A stretch of 64,000 nt of DNA, from the NCBI RefSeq assembly GCF_016909575.1, contig NZ_JAFBGA010000003.1, positions 1 to 64,000 on the forward strand, given 5' to 3'. Position 1 is the stretch's first letter, and every line of letters begins with the position of its first letter. The notes beneath the pieces are model-generated. The model was not told the DNA's origin. It saw only the letters and a list, made by a program, of their open reading frames with translations, and made no database searches. Shown piece after piece: positions 1 to 8,271 of the stretch. A program made the translations under genes and the position numbers. Source of the DNA: Streptomyces sp. HB132. Its GTDB lineage: Bacteria; Actinomycetota; Actinomycetes; Streptomycetales; Streptomycetaceae.

Positions 1-662
1 GTCCCGTTTCACCGGGGCCCTCCGGGCGCTTCCCTTCGTTCTTGCGTTTCCGACTCTATCAGACTCTTTCGTGTCCGATTCCCGGCCGAAGCGGGTCACT
101 GCTTTTTCGCTTTCCAGTTCTTCGCTTTCGCGTTTCCCTTTCGGCGTGTTCACTACGTTAACCGATTTCCTCGGTGACTCATAATCGAGCCGATCGGGCA
201 GATTCCGGCATGCCGAAATTGCACCCGCCAGGGGTGAATCGTAGGTAGTGGTTGGCCCTCTCACGATGCTTCGACCCGGTCCGACGGACCGCGCCATGAA
301 CACTGCATCCGTTCAAGCGGCTCGGACTACATTAGGGAAACAGCGGGGGTGAGTCAAGTTGCGTGGTGGCGCGGCACCTGGGCACCGCACGCCCTGACCG
401 TGAGCTCGCCGCCGATCCGGAAGCGTCAGGACTGGTGGGCCGTTGCCGCCGACGTCCCTGCGCGAGCCGCTGCGTGGCTGGTCGAGTGGAGAGCGTTGCT
501 GGACTGGCGGCGCCCCACGTCTGTCCGCGGCCACGTCAGCTCCGTCCGGCATCTGGTCGACAGTGGAGTGGGCAACCAGGCACGTCGGTGTTTCTGAGTC
601 CCCGCACCCGGTGCCGCGCAGGCTAGCCGACGAGCCGGGAACAGGGAGCAGGGAGCAGTAGC
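1..662. other. Intergenic left edge, no convincing gene
   Basis: No reading frame here looks like a real Streptomyces gene. Positions about 1-200 are unusually pyrimidine-rich for this genome, with near-repeats such as GACTCTATCA/GACTCTTTCG (50-70) and three imperfect copies of a TTCGCTTTC-type unit (106-145). A weak candidate frame runs 349-597 (+), from a GTG shortly after a TACATT (328-333) that could be a -10 box. It has no clear ribosome binding site, roughly 80% G/C at third positions (lower than the neighbours) and a very high tryptophan content, so I do not call it. Confidence 0.5.
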
Positions 663-670
663 TCAACGGC

Positions 671-1282
671 TCAGGCTCCGCCGGCCGGCTTGGCTCTCGG
701 GCTCAGTCGGTACGCCGAGACCGTTGGATCTCCGGCGAGGTGGAAACGGTGCTGCCAGTCGTGGGCTCTGCTCACGCCCACCCGAGGGCCGACCCGGATG
801 AGCGCACCGGGTACCGGCTCGCCCTGGGACAGCACGACCGAGGCACCCGTCAGCAGGGCTGCGCCGTTGTGCTCCGACGTGATGCCGAGCGCCTGGCAGA
901 AGTTTCCCGGGCCGCGCGCGAGGCGCGGGGTCTCGACCTTCGCCCCTCGGCGCTTGCGTGCCAGTTCTTCCCCTTCGACGACCCTGCCTGCCCGGATGAG
1001 GACGGCCGAAGCGACACCGTCCGTTCCGGTGACGACGTTGGCGCACCAGTGGAGACCGTGGGACCGGTAGACGTACAGCTGTCCCGCGGGTCCGAACATG
1101 ACGGCGTTTCGGGGTGTCCTGCCCCGATAGGCGTGGGAGGCGGGGTCGGCCGTACCGGCGTAGGCCTCGGTCTCCGTGACGGTGATGCTCACGGTTCCCT
1201 CGGGCGTCGCGTGGGTGAGGACGGCGCCGAGCAGCTCGGGGGCGACCTCTTCAGCGGGACGGGCTAGATCCAGGACGTTCAT
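671..1282 (-). CDS. mpg: 3-methyladenine DNA glycosylase (AAG/MPG family)
   Basis: This 203-residue protein matches the monofunctional AAG/MPG family, which removes 3-methyladenine and other alkylated purines at the start of base excision repair. Visible family blocks are TETEAYAG (about residues 36-43, containing the catalytic Glu region), the SHAYRGRTPRN segment, and VMFGPAGQLYVYRSHGLHWCANVV, with the basic RGPGNFCQALGI loop later on. Length is normal for the family. The ATG start overlaps by ATGA the stop of a degraded paralogue lying directly upstream, so the two once formed a head-to-tail tandem. Confidence 0.93.
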   Translation of the reverse strand: MNVLDLARPAEEVAPELLGAVLTHATPEGTVSITVTETEAYAGTADPASHAYRGRTPRNAVMFGPAGQLYVYRSHGLHWCANVVTGTDGVASAVLIRAGRVVEGEELARKRRGAKVETPRLARGPGNFCQALGITSEHNGAALLTGASVVLSQGEPVPGALIRVGPRVGVSRAHDWQHRFHLAGDPTVSAYRLSPRAKPAGGA

Positions 1283-1584
1283 GCTGACCGGCTCGACATT
1301 CCGTTCGTCGACCGGACGTGACGGTGCGCCGGCCTACCGGACAGCCCGCTGCCGCGGGTGGGCCGGCCACGGAAGGCGCAGGAGCGGGGGGCGATCTCGC
1401 CCGCGTACGCCTCGCCCTCCGTCAGCCCCGGGTCGAGGTGCCCCTCGTAGCTGTCACGGACCGGTCCGCGGCCCGGGATTCCGGGCGCCGGTTCCAGGAC
1501 GGGCCCGTCGAAGAAGTGCCGCGTGACCGGCGTGCGGTTCATGCCCTCGTTCATGACGTCCGAGGGTACTGGGCTCGGCGCCAC
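1279..1584 (-). pseudogene. Degraded N-terminal fragment of a second 3-methyladenine glycosylase
   Basis: The 101-codon frame starts like an MPG protein (RHFFDGPVLEPAPG, compare the family's FF..xLEVAPxLLG) and keeps LTEGEAYAGE and AFRGRPTR, the counterparts of the TEVEAYAG and HAYRGRTPR blocks. A further piece, RPAHRHVRSTNGM, still aligns with the family's GPxGHxYVYFTYGM. It then stops, missing roughly the C-terminal 110 residues, and key positions are altered (SHAYRG has become SCAFRG). The stop overlaps the ATG of the intact glycosylase. I read it as a decayed tandem duplicate; a short expressed protein cannot be excluded. Confidence 0.72.
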
Positions 1585-1626
1585 GGGAACCGGCTACGGT
1601 CAGGGCGCGTATGTAGGGGAAGGACC

Positions 1627-1641
1627 AAGGAGGAAAACATG
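1627..1641 (+). promoter_or_regulatory. Strong Shine-Dalgarno deciding the Spo0M start
   Basis: A full AAGGAGG lies at 1627-1633, five bases before the ATG at 1639. This fixes the start of the Spo0M-like gene and excludes the long upstream extension of the same frame. Confidence 0.85.
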
Positions 1642-2421
1642 GGCTTCAAGCGGCTGCTCGCGAGCATGGGTGCCGGCGGTGCTTCGGTCGAGACCGAACT
1701 CACCGAACTCAACGTCGTCCCCGGAGGGGTCGTCCAGGGAGAGGTGCGGATCCAGGGCGGATCCGTGGACCAGCAGATCGAGGGCCTCTCGGTGGGCCTG
1801 CAGGCGCGGGTCGAGGTCGAGGGCACCGACCAGGAGACCAAGCAGGACATCGAGTTCACCAAGCTGCGCCTCGGCGGCGCCTTCGAGGTGAAGGCGGGCG
1901 CGGTTCACGTCGTGCCGTTCGGCCTGGAGATTCCCTGGGAGACGCCGATCACCATGTTCGCCGGGCAGCATCTGCGCGGCATGAACATCGGGGTGACGAC
2001 GGAGCTGGAGATCGCCCGCGCCCTCGACTCGGGTGACCTCGACCCGATCAACGTGCACCCGTTGCCGGCTCAGCAGGCCATCCTGGACGCATTCGGGCAG
2101 CTGGGCTTCGGCTTCCGCAGCGCGGACATGGAGCGCGGCCACATCCGCGGTACCCGCCAGCGTCTGCCCTTCTACCAGGAGATCGAGTTCTTCCCGCCGC
2201 AGCAGTACCGGGGGCTGAACCAGGTGGAGCTGACGTTCGTCGCGGACGACCGCGAGATGGACGTCGTCCTGGAGATGGACAAGAAGCCGGGGCTCTTCAG
2301 CGAGGGCAGCGACTCCTACCGTGCGTTCAAGGTGGGTCTGAACGACTACCAGGGCACGGACTGGTCCGCGTACCTCAACCAGTGGCTCGCCCAGGTCGGC
2401 GGCCAGCGCAACTGGCTCTGA
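1639..2421 (+). CDS. Spo0M-family sporulation control protein
   Basis: This 260-residue protein belongs to the Spo0M (SpoOM) family, named after a Bacillus protein that influences sporulation control and has an arrestin-like beta-sandwich N-domain. The N-terminus (MGFKRLLASMG, then SVETELTELNVVPGG) and the segments VPFGLEIPWETPIT and FELDR-like repeats in the middle are typical. It is cytoplasmic, with no signal peptide or membrane segment. The start follows a perfect AAGGAGG. It stands alone; the next gene begins 55 bases later on the same strand. Its biochemical role in Streptomyces is not established. Confidence 0.9.
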   Translation: MGFKRLLASMGAGGASVETELTELNVVPGGVVQGEVRIQGGSVDQQIEGLSVGLQARVEVEGTDQETKQDIEFTKLRLGGAFEVKAGAVHVVPFGLEIPWETPITMFAGQHLRGMNIGVTTELEIARALDSGDLDPINVHPLPAQQAILDAFGQLGFGFRSADMERGHIRGTRQRLPFYQEIEFFPPQQYRGLNQVELTFVADDREMDVVLEMDKKPGLFSEGSDSYRAFKVGLNDYQGTDWSAYLNQWLAQVGGQRNWL

Positions 2422-2476
2422 CAACCCCTAGGGTCGGTGGCAAGACATCGCAGAGCCGATCAGGAGAGGTGCTGAC

Positions 2477-3010
2477 GTGACCGAGCCGAAGAGGGCGCCG
2501 CTGCCGCACGACTTCCATCCGGAGGTCCCCCCGTTCACCGTGGTGAGCACGGACCTCGCACCGGGCGCCGTGCTGGCGGACGCCCAGGTGTTCGCGGCGG
2601 GCAACACCTCGCCGCACCTGCGGTGGGAGGGCTTCCCCGCCGGGACGAAGAGCTTCGCGGTGACGTGCTTCGACCCGGACGCGCCGACGGGCAGCGGGTT
2701 CTGGCACTGGGTGCTGTTCGACATCCCTGCGTCCGTGACGGAGCTTCCTGCCGGTGCGGGTAGCGGGGCGTTCGAGGGGCTGCCCGAGGGCGCCGCCCAG
2801 GCCCGCAACGACTACGGCGCGAAGGAGTTCGGCGGAGCCGCGCCTCCCTCCGGTGAGAACCACCGCTATGTCTTCACCGTGTACGCGGTGGACACCGAGA
2901 AGCTCGGGCCGGACAGTGACGCGTCACCCGCCGTGGTCGGGTTCAATCTTCGGTTCCACACGCTGGGGCGCGCGCAGCTGATCGGGGAGTACACCGCCCC
3001 CGCAAGCTGA
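2477..3010 (+). CDS. YbhB/YbcL family PEBP-like protein
   Basis: The 177-residue product is a phosphatidylethanolamine-binding-protein homologue of the bacterial YbhB/YbcL type. It shows the family blocks [40 protein letters not shown] (Asp-Pro-Asp-Ala-Pro ligand pocket) and a late [11 protein letters not shown]. It has no signal peptide, so it should be cytoplasmic. The GTG start is preceded by AGGAGAGG at 2462-2469. A strong intrinsic terminator follows at once, so this gene, possibly with the Spo0M gene before it, ends the transcription unit. The ligand is unknown. Confidence 0.93.
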   Translation: MTEPKRAPLPHDFHPEVPPFTVVSTDLAPGAVLADAQVFAAGNTSPHLRWEGFPAGTKSFAVTCFDPDAPTGSGFWHWVLFDIPASVTELPAGAGSGAFEGLPEGAAQARNDYGAKEFGGAAPPSGENHRYVFTVYAVDTEKLGPDSDASPAVVGFNLRFHTLGRAQLIGEYTAPAS

Positions 3011-3026
3011 ATGTTCGCCTCCCGTT

Positions 3027-3070
3027 TGCCCTGCCCTGGTCTTGGAGAGACCAGGGCAGGGCACTTTTTA
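3027..3070 (+). terminator. Intrinsic terminator after the PEBP-like gene
   Basis: A perfect 15-bp stem (3027-3041 with 3049-3063) and a 7-base loop are followed by a TTTTTATT tract. This is the most classical rho-independent terminator in the window. Confidence 0.95.
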
Positions 3071-3151
3071 TTGCGTTGTCCATCACGGTCCGCCCGGACA
3101 GAGTTGTTCCGGGCCCGCCGACAGACGGGCGGCACACGGGAGGTGGGCGGG

Positions 3152-3658
3152 ATGCGGGACACACTTGTACTGAACGCGAGCTTCGAGCCGCTGTCGACAG
3201 TGACTCTCAACCGTGCGGTGGTCCTGATCCTGCAGGACAAGGCCGTCGTCGAGCAGTCGCATCCCGGGCTCCGTATGCGCGGTGCCGCCGTGGACATTCC
3301 GGTGCCCCGGGTGATCAGGCTCTGCCGTTACGTGCGGGTGCCGTTCCGAAGACACGCTCCGTGGTCCAGAAGGGGTGTGCTCATACGGGACCAGCACCGG
3401 TGCGCGTACTGCGGTCGACGGGCGAGCACCGTGGACCATGTGGTGCCGCGGGCCCAGGGGGGACAGGACACCTGGCTGAACACGGTGGCCTCGTGTGCCG
3501 AGGACAATCACCGCAAGGCTGCCCGGACGCCCGAGCAGGCGGGTATGCCGCTGCTGCGTCAGCCGTTCGTGCCGTCCCCGGCGGACGCCATGCTGCTCGC
3601 GCTGGGTGCCGGCGACCGGTCGGCTCTGCCGGAGTGGCTGGGACGCTCGGCGGCGTGA
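3152..3658 (+). CDS. HNH endonuclease domain protein
   Basis: This 168-residue protein has an N-terminal segment (LVLNASFEPLSTVTLNRAVVLIL) typical of the actinobacterial HNH family often found as a housekeeping gene. A zinc-binding HNH core follows: CAYCG at about residues 87-91, the VDHVVPRAQGG metal site, then the NTVASCAEDNHRKA segment. The ATG at 3152 is chosen because homologues start at MRDTLVLN and a GGAGG-like GGGAGGTGGG precedes it. The substrate is unknown; such proteins are not clearly tied to restriction. It ends convergent with the TSUP permease across a hairpin. Confidence 0.9.
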   Translation: MRDTLVLNASFEPLSTVTLNRAVVLILQDKAVVEQSHPGLRMRGAAVDIPVPRVIRLCRYVRVPFRRHAPWSRRGVLIRDQHRCAYCGRRASTVDHVVPRAQGGQDTWLNTVASCAEDNHRKAARTPEQAGMPLLRQPFVPSPADAMLLALGAGDRSALPEWLGRSAA

Positions 3659-3690
3659 TCGCCTCGCAGGCCCCGGACGACCGTATGAGC

Positions 3691-3732
3691 AGCCCGTCCC
3701 CCTCGCACGGGGAGTCCCGGAGGGGGCGGGCT
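3691..3732. terminator. Convergent hairpin between HNH gene and TSUP permease
   Basis: AGCCCG-CCCCCTC at 3691-3704 pairs with 3720-3732 around a 15-base loop, with a single bulged T. It lies between two converging stop codons and probably ends transcription in both directions. Confidence 0.7.
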
Positions 3733-3740
3733 CGTCTCCG

Positions 3741-4514
3741 TCAGCGCAGCACCAGTTGAACGATGGCCGCCGTGCCGACCACGACGATCAGCGCGCGCAG
3801 GAAGCCCGGGCTGAGCCGACGGCCGACCTTGGCGCCGATCTGGCCGCCGATCGCGGAACCCACCGCGATGAGCACGACGGCCGTCCAGTCGAAGTCCGCG
3901 ACGAAGAGGAAGAAGAGCGCGGCGACGCTGTTGACGACGGCGGCGAGGACGTTCTTGACGGCGTTGAGGCGCTGCATCGTGTCATCGAGCAGCATGCCCA
4001 TCAGGGAGAGGTAGACGATGCCCTGGGCCGCCGTGAAGTAGCCGCCGTAGACGCTGGCCAGCGTCAGGCCGGTGAAGAGGAGGGGCCCGCCGTCGGGGCG
4101 GGCGGGGGTGCCGGTGCGGTCTCGGCGGCGCTGGACCGCCCGGCTGATGCGGGGCTGCAGGATGACCAGGACGAGTGCCAGAGCCACCAGCACGGGGACG
4201 ATCGTCTCGAACGCCGTGGAGGGAAGGGCCAGCAGCAGGGTGGCCCCGGTGAGACCCCCGATCAGGGCGCCGACGCTCAGCTTCAGTATCCGGCGGCGCT
4301 GGCCGGCGAGTTCCGCGCGGTAGCCGATCGCGCCGCTGATCGAGCCCGGGATCAGTCCGAGCGCGTTGGACACGGTCGCGGTGACCGGTGGCAGACCGGT
4401 GGCGAGCAGCACCGGAAAAGTGATCAACGTGCCGGACCCGACGATGGTGTTGATCGTCCCGGCCGCGGCCCCGGCCGCGAAGACGGCGAGCATTTCCCAG
4501 ATGGACAAGGCCAT
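3741..4514 (-). CDS. TSUP (TauE/SafE) family membrane permease
   Basis: A 257-residue polytopic membrane protein of the TauE/SafE/TSUP family, whose characterised members export sulfite, sulfonates or other small organosulfur anions. The N-terminal family signature is visible as GAAAGTINTIVGSGTLITFPVLL (residues about 14-36), followed by a second half repeat (GGYFTAAQGIVYLSLMG). About eight hydrophobic segments are present, with a short basic loop (RRRDRTGTPARPDGG) between the two halves. The substrate cannot be read from the sequence. It is convergent with the HNH gene. Confidence 0.92.
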   Translation of the reverse strand: MALSIWEMLAVFAAGAAAGTINTIVGSGTLITFPVLLATGLPPVTATVSNALGLIPGSISGAIGYRAELAGQRRRILKLSVGALIGGLTGATLLLALPSTAFETIVPVLVALALVLVILQPRISRAVQRRRDRTGTPARPDGGPLLFTGLTLASVYGGYFTAAQGIVYLSLMGMLLDDTMQRLNAVKNVLAAVVNSVAALFFLFVADFDWTAVVLIAVGSAIGGQIGAKVGRRLSPGFLRALIVVVGTAAIVQLVLR

Positions 4515-4592
4515 CTCCTTCGATGGTCAGTGATGCCTCCCCGCCATGAAGGTCGAGGGGCCTCACTGATCATGCACGAAGGTGTTCCCCGG

Positions 4593-5522
4593 TCACTCGA
4601 CCGGGGGCTGCTCCCTGCGTTCCGTACCGGTGTTGAAGCCGGGGGCACCGCCGCCGAGGTTGCCGAAGGCGCCGCTGAGGCCCTTGAGCGCGTCGCCGAT
4701 CTCGCTGGGCACGATCCAGAGCTTGTTGGCGTCACCCTCCGCGATCTTGGGGAGCATCTGGAGGTACTGGTACGAGAGGAGCTTCTGGTCCGGGTCTCCG
4801 GCGTGGATGGACTCGAAGACCGTTCGGATGGCCTGGGCTTCACCCTCTGCGCGGAGGGCTGACGCCTTGGCCTCACCCTCGGCGCGCAGGATCGCGGACT
4901 GCTTCTCGCCCTCGGCCGTGAGGATCGCGGACTGCCGGATGCCTTCGGCGGTGAGGATGGCTGCGCGCTTGTCGCGGTCGGCGCGCATCTGCTTCTCCAT
5001 CGAGTCCTGGATGGAGGTCGGCGGTTCGATGGCCTTGAGCTCGACGCGGTTGACGCGGATCCCCCACTTGCCGGTGGCCTCGTCGAGGACTCCGCGGAGC
5101 GCGGCGTTGATCTCCTCGCGGGAGGTGAGGGTCCGTTCAAGGTCCATGCCGCCGATGATGTTGCGGAGCGTGGTGACGGTGAGCTGCTCGATCGCCTGGA
5201 TGTAGCTGGCGACTTCGTACGTGGCGGCGCGGGCGTCCGTCACCTGGTAGTAGATGACCGTGTCGATGTTGACGACGAGGTTGTCCTGGGTGATCACCGG
5301 CTGCGGCGGGAAGGGGACGACCTGTTCGCGGAGGTCGATCCGGTTGCGGATCGAGTCGATGAACGGGACGACGATGTTCAGCCCGGCGTTGAGCGTGCGG
5401 GTGTAGCGGCCGAAGCGCTCCACGATGGCGGCACTGGCCTGCGGGATGACCTGGATCGTCTTGATCAGGGCGATGAAGACGAGCACCACCAGAATGATCA
5501 GGACGATGATGATCGGTTGCAT
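4593..5522 (-). CDS. SPFH/stomatin-like membrane protein
   Basis: This 309-residue protein is a stomatin/prohibitin homologue. It has one N-terminal membrane anchor (residues 3-22), an SPFH domain (about 25-185) with the VPF-DSIRNRIDLREQVV and VVNIDTVIYYQVTD segments, and then a tandem-repeat helix (188-232) in which the unit SAILTAEGEKQ recurs four times. That helix is the coiled-coil region of this family. A short Gly-rich tail ends the protein. SPFH proteins form ring-like membrane scaffolds. The upstream NfeD gene, 138 bases away on the same strand, is its usual partner. Confidence 0.94.
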   Translation of the reverse strand: MQPIIIVLIILVVLVFIALIKTIQVIPQASAAIVERFGRYTRTLNAGLNIVVPFIDSIRNRIDLREQVVPFPPQPVITQDNLVVNIDTVIYYQVTDARAATYEVASYIQAIEQLTVTTLRNIIGGMDLERTLTSREEINAALRGVLDEATGKWGIRVNRVELKAIEPPTSIQDSMEKQMRADRDKRAAILTAEGIRQSAILTAEGEKQSAILRAEGEAKASALRAEGEAQAIRTVFESIHAGDPDQKLLSYQYLQMLPKIAEGDANKLWIVPSEIGDALKGLSGAFGNLGGGAPGFNTGTERREQPPVE

Positions 5523-5659
5523 CGTGTGCCTCGTGCCCTTCGGTTGCCGACGGATCGCGGTGATCGAGGTCGAACGGTCGCATCTTTTATGACGGTTACG
5601 GTCTCATGATGATCGACTTCGAGTTTGGCAGACTGTTGCCTGCCGTGTGACCGGTTCGC

Positions 5660-6088
5660 TCACATGACGACGGCCGTTGCACCGTCGATGTCGACGACGT
5701 CGACCTGGCGGCCGGGCTCGAAGACCTGGTCGCCGTCGAGGGAGCGTGCCGACCAGACCTCGCCGGCGAGCTTGATGCGCCCTCCGCTGCCGGACACCTG
5801 CTCCAGGACGACGGCCTGACGGCCCTTCAGGGCGTCGATGCCGGTGGCGTGCGGGGACTGGCTCGCACGGTGTCTGGCCGCGATCGGGCGGACGACCGCG
5901 ATCAGAGCCACCGACACCAGGACGAAGACCAGGACTTGGGCGACGATGCCACCGCCGAGGGCGGCGACGACAGCCGCGACCACCGCTCCGACGGCGAACA
6001 TCCCGAATTCGGGCATCGCGGTCAGGACGAGGGGGATGCCCAGTCCCACCGCGCCGATCAGCCACCACACCCACGCGTCGATGTCCAC
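5660..6088 (-). CDS. NfeD family membrane protein
   Basis: This 142-residue short NfeD protein has an N-terminal aromatic membrane start (MDIDAWVWWLIGAVG), three to four transmembrane helices to about residue 80, and a C-terminal OB-fold domain of the NfeD C-type (GRQAVVLEQVSGSGGRIKLAGEVWSARS, ending in VDVVDIDGATAVV). NfeD C-domains interact with SPFH proteins, and the stomatin-like gene lies directly downstream on the same strand, so the two probably form one envelope complex. Confidence 0.93.
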   Translation of the reverse strand: MDIDAWVWWLIGAVGLGIPLVLTAMPEFGMFAVGAVVAAVVAALGGGIVAQVLVFVLVSVALIAVVRPIAARHRASQSPHATGIDALKGRQAVVLEQVSGSGGRIKLAGEVWSARSLDGDQVFEPGRQVDVVDIDGATAVVM

Positions 6089-6153
6089 CTGTTCATCGTA
6101 GGACCGCGGGTGCCGTTCCCGACAGGGTGCCGATGAGGTTGGCCTTGGTGCGC

Positions 6154-6954
6154 CTACTGGCCGAGGGGCAGTCCGCGGGCGGTGTAGCGGTCTCCGTGGT
6201 GCTCGACGACGAGCGGCAGCCCGAAGCAGAGGGAGAGGTTGCGGGAGCTGAGCTCGGTCTCCATGGGGCCTGCGGCGAGCACCTTGCCCTGCCGGATCAT
6301 CAGGACGTGGGTGAAACCGGGGGCGATCTCCTCGACATGGTGGGTGACCATGACCATGGAGGGCGCGTACGGGTCGCGGGCCAGCCTGCCGAGACGACGC
6401 ACCAGGTCCTCGCGGCCGCCGAGGTCGAGCCCGGCGGCGGGCTCGTCGAGGAGGAGCAGCTCGGGGTCGGTCATCATCGCGCGGGCGATGAGGGTGCGCT
6501 TGCGCTCACCCTCGGAGAGCGTGCCGAACCTGCGGTCGAGGAAACCGGTCATGCCGAGGCGGTCGAGGAAGGCGCGGGCCCGCTCCTCGTCGACGGCTTC
6601 GTAGTCCTCGTGCCAGGTGGCGGTCATGCCGTACGCGGCGGTGAGCACCGTCTGCAGCACGGTCTGGCGCTTGGGGAGCTTTTCGGCCATGGCCACACCG
6701 GCGATGCCGATGCGGGGACGGAGCTCGAAGACGTCGGTGCCGACCCCGCCGAGCCGCTCGCCGAGGATCTTGGCCGTGCCGGTGCTGGGGAAGAGGTAGC
6801 TGGAGGCGATGTTCAGGAGAGTGGTCTTGCCGGCGCCGTTCGGCCCGAGGATGACCCAGCGCTCCCCCTCCTTGACCGACCAGGAGACGTCGTCCACCAG
6901 AGCGCGTCCGTCGCGGACCACGGATACGTCCACCAGCTCCAGTACATCGCTCAT
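6154..6954 (-). CDS. ABC transporter ATP-binding protein
   Basis: This 266-residue ATPase has Walker A (GPNGAGKTT, about residues 37-45), a degenerate signature LSEGERKR (normally LSGGQ), Walker B LLLLDEPAAGLDL and a switch His in MVTHHVEEI. The LSEGE signature resembles the ModF/YlmA-like ABC class. The ATG at 6954 is chosen because homologues begin MSDVLELVDVS. No permease gene is adjacent, so its partner, or a non-transport role, is unknown. It diverges from the next gene at 7075. Confidence 0.9.
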   Translation of the reverse strand: MSDVLELVDVSVVRDGRALVDDVSWSVKEGERWVILGPNGAGKTTLLNIASSYLFPSTGTAKILGERLGGVGTDVFELRPRIGIAGVAMAEKLPKRQTVLQTVLTAAYGMTATWHEDYEAVDEERARAFLDRLGMTGFLDRRFGTLSEGERKRTLIARAMMTDPELLLLDEPAAGLDLGGREDLVRRLGRLARDPYAPSMVMVTHHVEEIAPGFTHVLMIRQGKVLAAGPMETELSSRNLSLCFGLPLVVEHHGDRYTARGLPLGQ

Positions 6955-7074
6955 GGCGCGTTGTCTCCCCATACAGTGTCGAGATCGTCGCGTGCCTGTG
7001 GGCACAGCTCCCAGGGAAAACCTACGCCACCCGGGGAGTGCTCAGGCCCTGGGGCTGTTCCCTAGGCTGTTCCC

Positions 7075-7854
7075 ATGCTTTCGGAACCACGCTCAGGGCG
7101 GCTTGCCGCATGGGGAAACGCACTGTTGGCCGGACTTGTCTCACCGGACGACGCGGCGCTCGCGATCGTCGGCGACGACGCGGTGCACCGCGTCGAGGGC
7201 CTGCCGGGTGAGGCGGGGCCCGTCGGGCTCACGCTGGCGCTCGGACGGCTGAGGGGGCTGGGTGCGACGGGTTTCCGGGTCGCGCTGCCGGTGCCCGGCC
7301 ATCCGCTGGGCCTCAGTGGGCCGCCGGACTTCAACGCACGGGCGTTGGAGGCGGAGGAGGCGGTGGTCACCTCCGGGGCGCCGTACGGGCTCGTCCCGGA
7401 CGTGACCGAGGTGGGGCCCGCGGGGGATCTCCACGTCGAGGTGACCTGGCGCTGTCTGCCCGTACGGGAGGCGCCGCCCGCCGATGTGCCGTCGCTGGGT
7501 GAGGCGGAGCGGGAACTCGCCGAGGCGCTGCGGGACGCGACGGCGGTGCTGTCCCGGCTCGACGTCGCCGGCTCCGGCCCTGTCGCGGATGCGGCGGTGG
7601 ACGCCTACCGGGTGCGGGCGGAGAGGGGGCGCGAGGTGCTGGCTCCGGGCTATCCGCCGCGGGCCGTCCGGGTGCTGGAGCTGGCGCAGCGCGTGGGGCT
7701 GCTGGTGTCGGTGGCCCATGAGAACGGGCACGGCGGCGCGGTGAGCGCCTCCGAGATCGCGGCCCGGAGCGAGGCGCTGCGGCCGGTGGAGCGGGTGGCC
7801 AGGCGGGCGCAGGTCGCGGCGTACAACGCGTACGTCGAAGAGCGTTGGCGGTAA
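7075..7854 (+). CDS. Conserved hypothetical protein
   Basis: I do not recognise a named domain in this 259-residue protein. It starts MLSEPRSGRLAAWGNALLAGLVSPD and has alternating small hydrophobic and acidic segments. There is a Gly-Pro-rich middle (LPVPGHPLGLSGPPDF) and an alpha-helical C-terminal half rich in Ala, Glu and Arg, ending VAAYNAYVEERWR. There are no signal peptide or membrane helices. Codon usage is strongly G/C-ending, as in its neighbours, so it is real and native. It is probably a conserved actinobacterial protein of unknown role. Confidence 0.85.
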   Translation: MLSEPRSGRLAAWGNALLAGLVSPDDAALAIVGDDAVHRVEGLPGEAGPVGLTLALGRLRGLGATGFRVALPVPGHPLGLSGPPDFNARALEAEEAVVTSGAPYGLVPDVTEVGPAGDLHVEVTWRCLPVREAPPADVPSLGEAERELAEALRDATAVLSRLDVAGSGPVADAAVDAYRVRAERGREVLAPGYPPRAVRVLELAQRVGLLVSVAHENGHGGAVSASEIAARSEALRPVERVARRAQVAAYNAYVEERWR

Positions 7855-7945
7855 CACGTACGGGTTCGGGCCGGAGCCGCCCTCCGCGTAGGAGAGCGGC
7901 GCTGCGTGCGGGACGACGGCGGGGGCCCGCGCCGTCGTCCCGCGT

Positions 7946-7990
7946 CCCGGTCCCGGGGAGGGCTCGGCCCGGGCCCTCCCCGGGACCGGG
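7946..7990. terminator. Convergent terminator hairpin
   Basis: A perfect 18-bp stem (7946-7963 with 7973-7990) with a 9-base loop lies between the converging stops at 7854 and 8004. There is no T-tract, which is common in Streptomyces. Confidence 0.85.
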
Positions 7991-8003
7991 TGCGAGGCGT
8001 CGG

Positions 8004-8255
8004 TCAGCCGTTCAGGCCGAGGTTGCCGAAGGCGGGGTTGAGCAGGCCCACCACGTTGACCGTGTTGCCGACCACGTTCACCGGGACGCTCACGGGAACC
8101 TGGACGAGGTTGCCCGAGACGACGCCCGGGGAGCCCACGGCCTGGCCGTGCGCACCGGCGCCGCCGTGGCCCGTGGCCGAGGCGGCTCCGGCACCGGCGG
8201 CGATGAGCCCACCCGCGATCATCGTGACGGCTGCGGCCTTCTTCAGGTTCTTCAC
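8004..8255 (-). CDS. chpE: Short chaplin, ChpE-like
   Basis: The GTG start at 8255, preceded by GAGGAGGAG, gives an 83-residue secreted protein. It has a signal peptide (KNLKKAAAV...AASA, cleaved near residue 28) and a single chaplin domain with GSPGVVSGN, VQVPV.VPVNVVGN and GLLNPAFGN. Chaplins assemble into amyloid-like fibrils that make aerial hyphae and spores hydrophobic. The two cysteines present in most chaplins are replaced here (VNVVGN for VNVCGN, FGNLGLN for FGNTCVN), as I recall for ChpE (SCO1800). It lacks a sortase signal, so it is a short, freely secreted chaplin. Confidence 0.92.
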   Translation of the reverse strand: MKNLKKAAAVTMIAGGLIAAGAGAASATGHGGAGAHGQAVGSPGVVSGNLVQVPVSVPVNVVGNTVNVVGLLNPAFGNLGLNG

Positions 8256-8271
8256 TTCAGGCTCCTCCTCG

